A stretch of DNA of 64,000 nucleotides from the NCBI GenBank assembly GCA_017381935.1, contig JAFOBG010000054.1:31168-95167 (forward strand), given 5' to 3'. The translations under genes and the position numbers were made by a program. The notes below the pieces were generated by a model. The model had not been told where the DNA came from and made no database searches. It saw only the letters and a program-made list of their open reading frames with translations. Source of the stretch: Alistipes sp. (GTDB taxonomy: Bacteria > Bacteroidota > Bacteroidia > Bacteroidales > Rikenellaceae). Below are positions 8,947-17,740 of the stretch, piece after piece (within the stretch, counting starts at the first letter, position 1; each line of letters starts with the position of its first letter).

Positions 8947-11900
8947 CTACTGAGCAATTGGCTCAAAGGTTGTTGTTGTCTTTGAAGTGGCTGGAGTTGC
9001 AGTATAGCCATGACGCCACTTTTTCCAATACCAATCACTTGTACTATCATTATTAAGCGCATGAACTACCCCATCCGCATAAGTCAGCTTATCATACTTA
9101 TAAGTAACCTTATCAATAGTTACCTCCGCCTCAGACTTTGTAGGGTCTTGATCTGCAATAGTGCCGATATAACCACTAACTATGTTATTGTTACATACCA
9201 GGTTACCATTAGGATGTGCAACAAACGCAGCGCGATAGACAAAATTAACTTTGCCTGATACATCCCAAACCTCCTTAGTTGCGTTCCATTTATGCAATGC
9301 ATCATGTGGGCCTAACACCTTACCGCTATTCTTACAATTAGCAACAGTTACACCGGCGCAGCCATGACTTCCCTGAATACCACCAATAACTACATACACA
9401 TTAGTCTCTGTCTCTCCCAAGTCTCGAGCAGTACGCTTACGACAACCAACTAAGCCTGTGTTATTGCAACCTGAAATAGTCGTTTTAGTCTCCTTAGTAT
9501 AGATATAACCTACAATACCACCATGGCCTTCCCAGCTAGCTCCATTGACCTGATTAAGTTTACGCTCTGACACCACATTGCCATAGTTATGGCTATTGCG
9601 AACAGTTGGGTTATGCCATGCTGCACCTATGATACCGCCAATAATATTCGCCTCTCCGTCAACAGTATGAACAGTACCATAGTTAGCGCAATTGTCAATA
9701 AGTAGCCCCTTACCATCTGTTCTACCGGAGCCTCCATAAGCCATACCTGCAATACCACCGCTGAAACGCCACTCTTCATTTACAGCGCCCTTACCTATAG
9801 TTACAATACCATAGTTATTACAGCCTGACACGACATACAAATCAGCATATTTATTTGACTCCCAACCTGCAAGGCCGGAAATACCGCCAATAAATGCCGA
9901 CGTTTCTGATACTTTATTTGTTGCAACAGTTACATTACCTAAGTTATGACAACGAGTAAGTAGACAAGGGGCATGAGAACAACCAGCAACTCCGCCAATC
10001 CAACCCTTATTGATATTTACCTCGCCCATAGTAACATCACCCGTATTGATACAGTCGGTAAGTGATACAACTGCATTACCGGCTGCTGCATCTGCATTTG
10101 CACGACCTACAACGCCACCCATAGCTACGGTAGCTGCTGTATCAAGAGACTCAAAGGTAATATTACCCTCATTGACGCACTTCTCAAGGCTATGATACTC
10201 CATATTTGCAACAAGGCCTCCGAAATATGTAGCAGTAACAGATGGATTCTTTGAAGAGATAGTAATATTACCTTTATTCTTCAAATTCTTGAATATTGCA
10301 GGCTCTGCGCCTTCAACATAGAATATATAGCCTGCCACACCACCAATACGAGAGGTTTTATAGAAGTCCTTAACCTTAATAGAGGCATGGTTAACGCAAT
10401 TCTCGAATACAAAGGTATCACCCGAACCAACATCACCAACACAACCAACAACACCACCGATTTGGCTTGCATAAGAGTTTTTATCAGAGAATGTAAGGTC
10501 GATTTCGCCATGATTCTCACAGTTTGTTAGAGTTGCATCCGAAGCACTTACTGCCATGCGGCCCACAACGCCACCTAAACGGACACGACCTGTACAGTTC
10601 GAGCCAACACCAATCTTTACATAGCTCTTACAATTATCAATAACACCTCCAAAGTGGTGAGCAATAAGACCTCCTGCATAGACCCAATTTGAAGCAGGAC
10701 TCTCATAATAGTCAGAAATAATCTCGCCCTTAACTGTCAGATTCTTAATTGAGCCACCCCAAAGTGCACCAAACAGACCACAACAGAGCCATGGACAATA
10801 CTTAGTTGAGCCATCATAGCCGATATACTCAACCTTATCATCAACAGTATTGATAGACTTAAGACCGGAAATAGTTTTGTTGTTACCATCAAAGTGGCCT
10901 GCGAACATAGCCTCAACGCCATCAAGAGTTCCTGAATAGTTACTACCGATAGCCAACCAATCTGAATACTCTGAAATATCAATATCATTATTGAGAACAA
11001 CTACACCATCCTCATTACAGAAACCTGTACCGCAAGGATATGTCTCAACGGCGTAGTTAATCTCATCTGCAAATGCCTTAAAGTCGGCAGCTGTAGTAAT
11101 ACCGTTCTTATGACCCGTAAGGATATCCTTAAGGGGTTGACCGATATGTACTCGCTCATTTACAGGGGTGCTTGTATCAACAGTATAGCTCTTCCAAATA
11201 GTACGGCGGAAGTTCTCAACTCCATTTTTAAAGAGCTTAATGCAGGCCTTACCATAGTAAACAGGTGCATAGTGAGTAGTTACGATAGTTGTACCCTCTC
11301 CTTCAGCAACCTCAGTAGTAACAGCATTAGAGACTCCTGGAACAATAACTATAACCTTACGCTTTGTAGCAAAGTCATGCATTGCAGACAGCTTAACCTC
11401 GATAGTATTACCCAAAGAGGCTTTTGACAAATCAATATCGCCAGTTGCAGCATCAATAACCAGACCCTTTGCAGAGGCATAGGTATAGAGCTGGCGAGAT
11501 GACTTGCCGAGTGATAATGCATCCGCATTCCAAGACTCTGAAGCCGAGAGCTCAAACTCTACAACTGAAGCCAATGGATCCATTGTAATTACTAACTTCC
11601 CATTCTCAGCCGGAACAGTCGAAGAGTAGAAGTATAGCGGCATTTTATTTGTCAGCTCGCCCTCCACCTGATTTGATGCAATATCATAAACAGCTGTCAT
11701 TGCAACAGCATCAATACTATTTACATTATAGAAAACAGCCATAGGTTTGCTAAGGTCTGTTGGATAGAAGGTATTATCATCATCCCTAGCAACGAAGTTA
11801 GAGGTACGACCCGCCTTAGTAGCTACATACACATAACTCTTACCATTATAGACAACAGTAACTTGGTCGCCAACCTCCCAATAAAGTTTACTTGTTCTAT

Positions 11901-12087
11901 CTTCAAAATCGCTCTCTATATTCACACGTGTAAACTCGCCCATAGAGATCTCTAATTCGATACCGCCTACTACGCCATCTACACTCTCCTCACCATTATT
12001 CACACCTACATTTACATCTGATGTAAGGTCCTTCGAGCAGCTTGCCAACATAGCAACAACTGCCATAAGCATAAAAATTTTTCTCAT
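8947..12087 (-). CDS. Surface lipoprotein with fimbrillin-like N-domain and GLUG repeats
   Basis: A 1046-residue lipoprotein with signal peptide and lipobox LASC followed by SKD, which resembles a Bacteroidetes surface-export signal. Residues about 45-320 form a fimbrillin-like beta region (WEVGDQVTVVYNG, VEFELSASESW). Residues about 340-950 contain roughly 12 GLUG-type units with cores such as GGVVGR, GGVVGC, GGIAGM and GGIVGY. Unlike the lipoprotein at 1823-5392 there is no hydrolase domain; the C-terminal 90 residues match nothing I know. It probably serves as a surface adhesin or structural protein. The start is 24 bases after a 43-residue ORF, and both share the promoter at 12287-12316. 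Confidence 0.78.
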   Translation of the reverse strand: MRKIFMLMAVVAMLASCSKDLTSDVNVGVNNGEESVDGVVGGIELEISMGEFTRVNIESDFEDRTSKLYWEVGDQVTVVYNGKSYVYVATKAGRTSNFVARDDDNTFYPTDLSKPMAVFYNVNSIDAVAMTAVYDIASNQVEGELTNKMPLYFYSSTVPAENGKLVITMDPLASVVEFELSASESWNADALSLGKSSRQLYTYASAKGLVIDAATGDIDLSKASLGNTIEVKLSAMHDFATKRKVIVIVPGVSNAVTTEVAEGEGTTIVTTHYAPVYYGKACIKLFKNGVENFRRTIWKSYTVDTSTPVNERVHIGQPLKDILTGHKNGITTAADFKAFADEINYAVETYPCGTGFCNEDGVVVLNNDIDISEYSDWLAIGSNYSGTLDGVEAMFAGHFDGNNKTISGLKSINTVDDKVEYIGYDGSTKYCPWLCCGLFGALWGGSIKNLTVKGEIISDYYESPASNWVYAGGLIAHHFGGVIDNCKSYVKIGVGSNCTGRVRLGGVVGRMAVSASDATLTNCENHGEIDLTFSDKNSYASQIGGVVGCVGDVGSGDTFVFENCVNHASIKVKDFYKTSRIGGVAGYIFYVEGAEPAIFKNLKNKGNITISSKNPSVTATYFGGLVANMEYHSLEKCVNEGNITFESLDTAATVAMGGVVGRANADAAAGNAVVSLTDCINTGDVTMGEVNINKGWIGGVAGCSHAPCLLTRCHNLGNVTVATNKVSETSAFIGGISGLAGWESNKYADLYVVSGCNNYGIVTIGKGAVNEEWRFSGGIAGMAYGGSGRTDGKGLLIDNCANYGTVHTVDGEANIIGGIIGAAWHNPTVRNSHNYGNVVSERKLNQVNGASWEGHGGIVGYIYTKETKTTISGCNNTGLVGCRKRTARDLGETETNVYVVIGGIQGSHGCAGVTVANCKNSGKVLGPHDALHKWNATKEVWDVSGKVNFVYRAAFVAHPNGNLVCNNNIVSGYIGTIADQDPTKSEAEVTIDKVTYKYDKLTYADGVVHALNNDSTSDWYWKKWRHGYTATPATSKTTTTFEPIAQ

Positions 12088-12111
12088 AGTCTTGTCGTTT
12101 TTGTTGGTTAA

Positions 12112-12243
12112 TTACTCTTCCTCTCTCAAATCAAAATCAAGGTCATTAAATCCCGAATCGGATGCCGCAAAGCCAGACTCTACATCATAGGAGTAGCTCT
12201 GCAAGATAGGACTCAGATAGTCCATAAGAAAGTCTTTTTTCAT
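12112..12243 (-). CDS. Small ORF (43 residues) upstream of second GLUG lipoprotein
   Basis: An ATG at 12243 opens 43 residues beginning MKKDFLMDYLSPILQSYSYD and ending in a strongly acidic tail (DLDFDLREEE). The promoter lies about 39 bases upstream of the expected leader start and the large lipoprotein starts 24 bases downstream. Length, position, the central ESGFAASDS motif and the acidic C-terminus parallel the ORF at 5405-5536 (ERGFEISDS). No signal peptide or membrane segment is visible. I infer a conserved family paired with GLUG lipoproteins; the function is unknown. Confidence 0.65.
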   Translation of the reverse strand: MKKDFLMDYLSPILQSYSYDVESGFAASDSGFNDLDFDLREEE

Positions 12244-12286
12244 AGTATAGGTTTTATTTAGGTTTATAAATTATGCATTTATCTCA

Positions 12287-12316
12287 CAAAGATAATCATT
12301 TATATCTAATTTACAA
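12287..12316 (-). promoter_or_regulatory. Promoter TTG-N19-TATCTTTG for small ORF and GLUG lipoprotein
   Basis: On the minus strand TATCTTTG (12287-12294) and TTG (12314-12316) with a 19-base spacer give a good consensus match. The leader would be about 39 bases. Confidence 0.7.
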
Positions 12317-12351
12317 CTTTTAACCCACATTAATATGCAACCACAAAAAAA

Positions 12352-12376
12352 ATTAGCAGTGAAACTCACTGCTAAT
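12352..12376 (-). terminator. gpsA terminator
   Basis: The minus strand forms ATTAGCAGTG pairing with CACTGCTAAT around a short loop, followed directly by eight T. It lies 38 bases after the stop at 12415. Confidence 0.9.
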
Positions 12377-12414
12377 CTCTATTTGAAGTAACAAAACCGT
12401 TTAAAACATACTTA

Positions 12415-13467
12415 CTACTTTGTAGTATCGAATGTATAAGCCTCCCATGGATGCTCTGCATCTGCGCCCTTCTCAAGGATATTCTCCACATGAACGAGCA
12501 TAGGGAACTTATTCATATCAACCTGACCAAGCTCTGCCTTGCGATAGATAGCCTTTGCTACACGGCGAGCAACAACAAGCGACTCAAGGGTTACGCCGGC
12601 CAAAATCTCCATAGCCTCCTCATAACTCTTACCCTCACCAAGCAAAATACCAATCTTACGAGTACGACCACCATAAACAGTAACATATAGGTCGCCAATA
12701 CCGATATTCTCGCAATCAAATGTTGCACCCTGAATAGCAAGCAGATAGCGCATCTCCTTTACAGCCTGATAGAAAGCTGCAGCCTGAGAGTTATAATGCA
12801 AGCCGGCATCAGTACCAAGGTTACGATTTACAAGACCGATAGTAAGTGCAACTCCAAGAGCATAAGCGTTCTTAAGCGCAACTGCACTCTCAAGGCCGAT
12901 AACATCATTTGTAAGAGAGATATGGTAATAAGAGGTTGTCAAAGTCTGACGCATCATCTTAAGCACTGCAGAGTCCTTACCGCAGAAAGCCACCTCTGTC
13001 TGGTCATGGAAAACCAACTCATAAGAGGTACATGGACCACCGATAGCGCAAACCTCACGCTCAATACCCTTCTTTGCAAGCTCTGCCTGCCAATAGTCAG
13101 GGTAGCTGATAAGCGTACCATCCTCAAGATTGATAAGGCCCTTTGTTACTGAAAGAACAGGAATATTTGTATCGAGGTTTGTCAAAATCTCCTCCAAGAA
13201 CCAATCAACACCAAATGAAGACACACCACCAATAACAAAGTCGCAACCCTCAACAGCTGTTTTCCAATCCTCAATCTGGTAATACTTAATACCCTGAGGG
13301 AAGTCGCGGTCAAACTTAGGGTGGCGGTTTGTAGCCTTACATGCATCAATAATATCACGGTCAAGTGGAGAACCTACAATACGTACCTCATGGCCATTCT
13401 CCGCTGCCGGAAAAGCAAGGGCTGAACCCATCATACCCGAGCCGATAATTGTTACAACTTTTTTCAT
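12415..13467 (-). CDS. gpsA: Glycerol-3-phosphate dehydrogenase (NAD(P)+)
   Basis: Reduces dihydroxyacetone phosphate to sn-glycerol 3-phosphate for phospholipid synthesis in the cytosol. At 350 residues it is slightly longer than the usual 330. The N-terminal Rossmann motif is GSGMMGSA (residues 9-16). SVTKGL near residues 105-110 and IGGPCTS near 142-148 correspond to the family's TKG and GPS/T motifs. The catalytic lysine is expected in ALKNAYALG near residue 197. RTRKIG near 277 matches the substrate loop. The sequence is more divergent than the proteobacterial enzyme (GSGMMG instead of GAGSWG). The gene is flanked by its own promoter and terminator. Confidence 0.85.
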   Translation of the reverse strand: MKKVVTIIGSGMMGSALAFPAAENGHEVRIVGSPLDRDIIDACKATNRHPKFDRDFPQGIKYYQIEDWKTAVEGCDFVIGGVSSFGVDWFLEEILTNLDTNIPVLSVTKGLINLEDGTLISYPDYWQAELAKKGIEREVCAIGGPCTSYELVFHDQTEVAFCGKDSAVLKMMRQTLTTSYYHISLTNDVIGLESAVALKNAYALGVALTIGLVNRNLGTDAGLHYNSQAAAFYQAVKEMRYLLAIQGATFDCENIGIGDLYVTVYGGRTRKIGILLGEGKSYEEAMEILAGVTLESLVVARRVAKAIYRKAELGQVDMNKFPMLVHVENILEKGADAEHPWEAYTFDTTK

Positions 13468-13496
13468 TTTGTTTGCTTTTTTATCTTTTCACGCCA

Positions 13497-13527
13497 CAAA
13501 AGTATATAAAAAAGAACAATAATGCAA
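13497..13527 (-). promoter_or_regulatory. gpsA promoter, TTG-N20-TACTTTTG
   Basis: On the minus strand TACTTTTG (13497-13504) with TTG at 13525-13527, spacer 20, fits the TAnnTTTG pattern. The leader would be about 25 bases. Confidence 0.65.
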
Positions 13528-13660
13528 ACAAATCACAAATTTTAGTCTATTTTTTTCACTTTTATTACCATTTGAAGTAGCAAACAATAGAAAAGCAACA
13601 AAAAACAACATTAATAGTAGCAGAAAAGAAAAAAAACAAGCAGTTCTACTTACAAACAAT

Positions 13661-13688
13661 AAAGGGTAGCACATTTGTACCACCCTTT
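13661..13688 (-). terminator. dnaK terminator hairpin
   Basis: The minus strand pairs AAAGGGT with ACCCTTT around a partly paired GTAC/GTGC centre. It begins about 50 bases after the dnaK stop and is followed by a T-rich stretch. The layout resembles the GTAC-core hairpins elsewhere in the window. Confidence 0.65.
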
Positions 13689-13736
13689 GCTATTTGCATG
13701 CTATCGGAGTGTATCACTCCTTATCGCACCGCTATA

Positions 13737-15653
13737 TTATTTTACCTCCTCAAATTCTACATCCTCAGGTTGAGCTGCACCTTGTCCAGCATTTGGACTT
13801 GCGCCCTGTCCGGCATTTGGATTTGCACCCTGCTGTGCACCCTGAGCTGCCTGCTGAGCTGCGTAGATATCCTGAGAAGCTGCCTGCCATGCATTGTTAA
13901 GTTCTGCAATAGCTGTGTCGATAGCTGCAATATCACTATTCTTGTGAGCCTCCTTGAGTTTTCCGAGAGCTGCCTCGATAGCACCCTTCTTATCTGCAGG
14001 GAGTTTGTCGCCATACTCCTTAAGGTTCTTCTCGGTTGTAAAGATATTTGCATCAGCTGCGTTAATCTTCTCGATACGCTCCTTCTCAAGCTTATCCTTC
14101 TCCTCGTTAGCCTTAGCCTCATCACGCATACGCTGTATCTCCTCATCTGTAAGACCACTTGAAGCCTCGATACGAATCTTCTGCTCCTTACCTGTACCCT
14201 TATCCTTTGCAGATACGTTAAGGATACCGTTTGCATCGATATCGAAAGTTACCTCAATCTGTGGCACGCCACGTGGAGCTGCAGGGATTCCGTCAAGATG
14301 GAAACGACCAATACTCTTATTATCACGTGCAAGTGGACGCTCGCCCTGGCACACGTTAATCTCTACAGATGGCTGATTGTCAGCAGCTGTTGAGAACACC
14401 TCACTCTTACGGGTAGGGATTGTGGTATTTGCCTCGATAAGCTTTGTATATACACCACCAAAAGTCTCAATACCGAGTGAAAGCGGAGTAACATCAAGCA
14501 AAAGCACATCCTTAACCTCACCTGTAAGCACACCACCCTGGATAGATGCACCAATAGCAACAACCTCATCAGGGTTTACACTCTTGTTAGGAGTCTTACC
14601 GAAGAAATCCTCAACAATCTTCTGAATTGCAGGGATACGGGTAGAACCACCCACAAGAATAACCTCGTCAATCTGAGAAGCTGTAAGGCCTGCATCACGA
14701 AGAGCTGTACGACATGGCTCGATAGTCTTCTGTACAAGGTGGTCGCAAAGCTGCTCGAACTTAGCTCGTGTAAGAGTCATTACAAGGTGCTGTGGGATAC
14801 CGTTAATTGGCATAATGTAAGGGAGATTAATCTCTGTTGACTGAGAAGATGAGAGCTCAATCTTCGCCTTCTCAGCAGCCTCCTTAAGACGCTGAAGTGC
14901 CATTGGGTCCTGACGAAGGTCAACACCATGCTCGCTACGGAATGACTCTGCCATAAAGTCGATAAGTACATGGTCAAAATCATCACCACCAAGGTGTGTA
15001 TCACCATTTGTTGACTTTACCTCAAATACACCATCACCAAGCTCAAGGATAGAGATATCGAAAGTACCACCACCAAGGTCGTAAACAGCAATCTTCATAT
15101 CCTTATTCTTCTTATCCATACCATAAGCCAAAGCTGCAGCAGTTGGCTCGTTGATAATACGGCGAACCTTAAGACCTGCAATCTCACCAGCCTCCTTAGT
15201 AGCCTGACGCTGTGAGTCTGAGAAGTATGCCGGAACTGTAATAACAGCCTCAGTAACCTCCTGACCAATATAATCCTCTGCAGTCTTCTTCATCTTCTGA
15301 AGAGTAATTGCAGAGATCTCCTGTGGAGTATATTGACGGCCATCAATCTCTACTCGTGGAGTATTGTTTGCACCACGTACAATTGAGTATGGAGAACGTG
15401 CAATATCTGAAGCTACAGCATCATAAGTCTCACCCATAAAGCGCTTGATAGAGAAGACTGTTCGCTTAGGGTTTGTAATAGCCTGACGCTTTGCAGGATC
15501 ACCCACCTTACGCTCGCCACCATCAGTAAATGCAACAACAGAAGGGGTTGTACGATGACCCTCAGAGTTTGGAATAACAACAGGCTCAGAGCCCTCCATT
15601 ACAGCAACACAAGAGTTGGTTGTTCCCAAATCAATACCAATAATCTTTCCCAT
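13737..15653 (-). CDS. dnaK: Chaperone DnaK (Hsp70)
   Basis: An ATP-driven cytosolic chaperone that binds unfolded peptides with the co-chaperones DnaJ and GrpE, neither of which is in this window. The 638 residues match the family. The start [20 protein letters not shown] is the classic phosphate-1 motif. [10 protein letters not shown] near residues 192-201 is phosphate 2, and [11 protein letters not shown] near 337-347 is the adenosine motif. [11 protein letters not shown] opens the substrate-binding domain. The C-terminal tail is rich in Gln, Ala and Gly and ends EDVEFEEVK, the co-chaperone-binding acidic tail. The 900-base upstream region has several possible control sites: a GG-N10-GC sigma-54-like element and three TTGGCAGAA boxes. 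Confidence 0.97.
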   Translation of the reverse strand: MGKIIGIDLGTTNSCVAVMEGSEPVVIPNSEGHRTTPSVVAFTDGGERKVGDPAKRQAITNPKRTVFSIKRFMGETYDAVASDIARSPYSIVRGANNTPRVEIDGRQYTPQEISAITLQKMKKTAEDYIGQEVTEAVITVPAYFSDSQRQATKEAGEIAGLKVRRIINEPTAAALAYGMDKKNKDMKIAVYDLGGGTFDISILELGDGVFEVKSTNGDTHLGGDDFDHVLIDFMAESFRSEHGVDLRQDPMALQRLKEAAEKAKIELSSSQSTEINLPYIMPINGIPQHLVMTLTRAKFEQLCDHLVQKTIEPCRTALRDAGLTASQIDEVILVGGSTRIPAIQKIVEDFFGKTPNKSVNPDEVVAIGASIQGGVLTGEVKDVLLLDVTPLSLGIETFGGVYTKLIEANTTIPTRKSEVFSTAADNQPSVEINVCQGERPLARDNKSIGRFHLDGIPAAPRGVPQIEVTFDIDANGILNVSAKDKGTGKEQKIRIEASSGLTDEEIQRMRDEAKANEEKDKLEKERIEKINAADANIFTTEKNLKEYGDKLPADKKGAIEAALGKLKEAHKNSDIAAIDTAIAELNNAWQAASQDIYAAQQAAQGAQQGANPNAGQGASPNAGQGAAQPEDVEFEEVK

Positions 15654-15713
15654 AATTGTAATCTTTTTATTTATTTGTTAATATTTTCGTTTTTTGTGTT
15701 TGGCATATAATTG

Positions 15714-15729
15714 AGCAAACCCCTTGCCA
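15714..15729 (-). promoter_or_regulatory. Possible sigma-54 (-24/-12) promoter of dnaK
   Basis: The minus strand reads TGGCAAGGGGTTTGCT, matching TGGCAC-N5-TTGCW at all but one conserved position, with GG and GC separated by ten bases. Transcription would start near 15703, giving a 50-base leader. A TAATTTTG element at 15827-15834 on the same strand could instead be a primary sigma promoter. No activator gene is in the window, so this stays tentative. Confidence 0.4.
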
Positions 15730-15738
15730 AAGAGCTTT

Positions 15739-15809
15739 TTCTGCCAAAAAAGAGAGTACCAAATAAATATTGGCAGAAATAAGATATAAAATATGACATT
15801 TTGGCAGAA
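15739..15809. promoter_or_regulatory. Three TTGGCAGAA boxes at 31-base intervals upstream of dnaK
   Basis: The nine-base word occurs inverted at 15739-15747 and direct at 15770-15778 and 15801-15809, with start points exactly 31 bases apart, about three helical turns. The first two form an inverted repeat. They may be operator sites for a heat-shock or other regulator. This is not the CIRCE element, whose half-site is TTAGCACTC. Confidence 0.45.
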
Positions 15810-15884
15810 TAGAAGATAACAAACGACAAAATTAAGACTCCTCTCTACTTGCTCTTAGAAGGGCGTAGGTGTAACACTCGGCAC

Positions 15885-15923
15885 AAAAAAACAGCGAAGG
15901 GCTGTACTAATGCGTACTGCCCC
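15885..15923 (-). terminator. Hairpin terminator in the dnaK upstream region
   Basis: The minus strand pairs GGGC with GCCC around a GTAC/GTAC inner stem (15898-15923), followed by CCTTCGCTG and seven T (15885-15891). It would end a minus-strand transcript coming from the structured RNA region. The same layout of hairpin, TTCG and T run recurs at 63798-63834. Confidence 0.65.
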
Positions 15924-15982
15924 TTTTTGAAATGCCACAGTACCCGCCCATAGTACTGCCCGCTTTTTCGAGAAAAAGCCAT

Positions 15983-16147
15983 AGGAGTCGTTTTAACCTT
16001 TCTCACTATGCTCTTTGAGATTATTTTTAGTTTTTATCTTTCAACCTCTTTGCCAAATAGTCCGCACTATGAGTCTGCAGAGGTTGAACAATAACTTCCT
16101 AAAAATAATTCTCAAATAACACAGCAATAAAGATTAAAACCACTCCT
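15983..16147. ncRNA. Rod-shaped structured RNA, 6S-like architecture
   Basis: A 165-base intergenic stretch folds on paper into one long rod. The closing stem is AGGAGT-c-GTTTTAA (15983-15996) with TTAAAAC-c-ACTCCT (16134-16147). A central bubble of about 17 bases per side follows. The second stem of 17-18 bp pairs 16014-16030 with 16099-16116, with one bulged A. After an internal loop comes TCAACCTCT (16041-16049) with AGAGGTTGA (16079-16087), then a cap ATAGT-CCGC-ACTAT (16057-16070). A closing stem, large central bubble and long apical arm are the architecture of 6S RNA, the RNA polymerase-binding regulator. The strand is unclear: a weak hairpin with T run follows on plus (16151-16180), and terminator-like hairpins follow on minus (15885-15923). 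No good promoter was found next to either end. A regulatory RNA other than 6S is possible. Confidence 0.55.
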
Positions 16148-16228
16148 GCAAAAAGTTTTCGGAAAAACTTCGTTTTTCTTCTATGCTGTGGCGTGTTGGG
16201 GATAACTTATTGCTAAGTTATTGAAACA

Positions 16229-16282
16229 AAAAATAGACCTTCTTCAGTTTTCAAGTAAACTTGAACTGAGAGGTCTATTTTT
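16229..16282. terminator. Long near-perfect hairpin, possible two-way terminator
   Basis: AAAAATAGACCT (16229-16240) pairs perfectly with AGGTCTATTTTT (16271-16282), and the inner arm also pairs (CAGTT, CAAGT with ACTTG, ACTG). A/T runs on both sides make it plausible as a terminator on either strand. A second perfect hairpin, ATAACTTA-ttgc-TAAGTTAT, lies just upstream at 16202-16221. From 16283 to 16454 I see only a small CTGCC/GGCAG hairpin and no gene. Confidence 0.5.
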
Positions 16283-16454
16283 CATTTCACTGCCTACGGC
16301 AGTAGCCCCAACCCGAAAACAGAATCTAAACTATAAGTTGTTCTGCAGCAGCAAGGCACCGAGTTTGTTCAGCGCACCTATTTTGTTGTCTAAGGCTACA
16401 AAGAGATACCATTTTATTGTCAGAGTGCGGTAGTTGCAACGCTCGACGAAAAGT

Positions 16455-16494
16455 GGCAACGATGGATAGTACAAAACGTACAGCCATTGTTGCC
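16455..16494 (-). terminator. SGNH hydrolase terminator, copy B of the dispersed GTAC hairpin
   Basis: The minus strand pairs GGCAAC with GTTGCC and has the same inner core as copies at 5717-5760 and 34045-34089 (GG-ATA-GTAC, A-rich loop, GTAC-AG-CC), with different outer stem bases that still pair. The T run is short (TTTT). It lies 67 bases after the stop at 16561. Confidence 0.65.
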
Positions 16495-16560
16495 ATCTTT
16501 TGGTTAGCGGACGCAAATGCCGTACTATCACAATAAAATCACGACAAAATCACGACAAAT

Positions 16561-17664
16561 TTACTTAATGTTATATTTAGAAAGTATCTCCACAACCTTA
16601 GGCTGGATAGTATCTGCCCAACGCTTATAACCCCAAGAGCATGGGTGAACGCCATCGGCAGAGGTAAGCATATCGGTACCTGTCTGGTTAGGTGTGTCGA
16701 TGAAATATACATCTGAATACTCTGCGCAAATCTCCTTCATAAGGTTATCTACATAGACCATACGATCAGCCTCCTTCTTCTCAGCACCTGTATCGAAGAA
16801 ACGACCATCACGGTAGATAGTACGCAAGAAGATGATAGGAGCCTTTGGATTGCGCTTGCGAATCTCAGCAATAAATGGACGGATACGATCACGAATCTGC
16901 TCGATAGATGGATTTGAGAATGCATCGCAGATATACGCATCAGCCTTTGTACCGCCAAGAATCTCACCCATAACTCTCTGCAGTTTACTATTACCACTCA
17001 TACCGAAGCTATTGAGGTTCAGACCGGTCTGGCGCATAAGGAATGCCGGATAAGTCATACCTGCGCAAGTTGCGCCTGAGCCGTGAGTAAATGACGAACC
17101 GAAGATAGCAATATTGTGGCGGAATGGGTTCTTGATAGCCTTAATCTTTGCACCCTGAGGAACACCAATCTCAAGCTTTGTAAGCTCTGCAAAAAGTGGC
17201 AAGTAGAGCAAGCAACGGTGGTTAGAGCCATCCATACGGCGAATTACACGCAGAGGCTGTTCAATCTTTGCATTTCCCTTACTGTCATGGCCCTCGCCAT
17301 TAACAACAGAAGCAGCCCATTTCCACTCGCCCTCATGCTCAATATAGAGGTTAAAGCCACTACCTGCAGTTGCCGGCATAGCACGGTTATGGCTACGATA
17401 ACCATAAGATGCCTTTACCCAAATCTCCTCTGCATCAGTTTCAAAGAGGATTGCCTGACCGGCACAAGTCTTGAGGAGGTTAGCCTCTGTTTTATTAAGT
17501 TCAGGATAGTCATTTACCTCAACACGGTTATAAGGATTTTTAGTCTTGCACATCTTACCGATATGGTTAAGTTTCTGTGCATCAGTCCATTCCAACTCTA
17601 CATTTGCAGTAGCGAAAGAGAATGTAAGGCCTAAGGCCACAATAAGTAATAAGAATCTCTTCAT
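16561..17664 (-). CDS. Secreted SGNH/GDSL-type hydrolase
   Basis: About 367 residues starting at the ATG at 17664 (MKRFLLLIVALGLTFSFATA, a signal peptide ending near residue 20). An in-frame TTG at 17691 would only add nine hydrophilic residues before the signal and is rejected. An N-terminal beta-sandwich of about 150 residues precedes the hydrolase domain. Block I reads IFGSSFTHGSG, so the usual Asp of GDS is Ser, as in several Bacteroidetes relatives. MSGNSKLQ gives the Gly/Asn blocks, and DGVHPCSWGY carries the catalytic Asp and His. It is predicted to be a periplasmic or secreted esterase acting on an unknown acylated substrate. It stands alone between hairpins. Confidence 0.8.
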   Translation of the reverse strand: MKRFLLLIVALGLTFSFATANVELEWTDAQKLNHIGKMCKTKNPYNRVEVNDYPELNKTEANLLKTCAGQAILFETDAEEIWVKASYGYRSHNRAMPATAGSGFNLYIEHEGEWKWAASVVNGEGHDSKGNAKIEQPLRVIRRMDGSNHRCLLYLPLFAELTKLEIGVPQGAKIKAIKNPFRHNIAIFGSSFTHGSGATCAGMTYPAFLMRQTGLNLNSFGMSGNSKLQRVMGEILGGTKADAYICDAFSNPSIEQIRDRIRPFIAEIRKRNPKAPIIFLRTIYRDGRFFDTGAEKKEADRMVYVDNLMKEICAEYSDVYFIDTPNQTGTDMLTSADGVHPCSWGYKRWADTIQPKVVEILSKYNIK

Positions 17665-17693
17665 TGTAGTTGTTTTTAAGTTTTTACACAAAA

Positions 17694-17720
17694 GAGCCCA
17701 TGCAAAATAATGCTGGGCTC
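17694..17720 (-). terminator. Terminator of the small HTH gene
   Basis: The minus strand pairs GAGCCCAGCA with TGCATGGGCTC (one unpaired base), followed by CTTTTGTG. It starts about 20 bases after the stop at 17741, directly upstream of the SGNH hydrolase gene. Confidence 0.7.
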
Positions 17721-17740
17721 CAAAGGTCTATAAATCTTTA

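Noticed and set aside
13698-14162. Plus-strand ORFs opposite dnaK (for example 154 and 140 residues)
   Set aside because: They are antisense shadows of the dnaK codon pattern; DnaK is complete and conserved over the same bases.
16221-16433. Plus-strand 70-residue ORF and minus-strand 66-residue ORF (16331-16531) between the structured RNA and the SGNH gene
   Set aside because: The plus frame starts inside the hairpin at 16229-16282, neither has a credible promoter or leader, and both are rich in odd residue runs. I regard them as chance frames over structured non-coding sequence.
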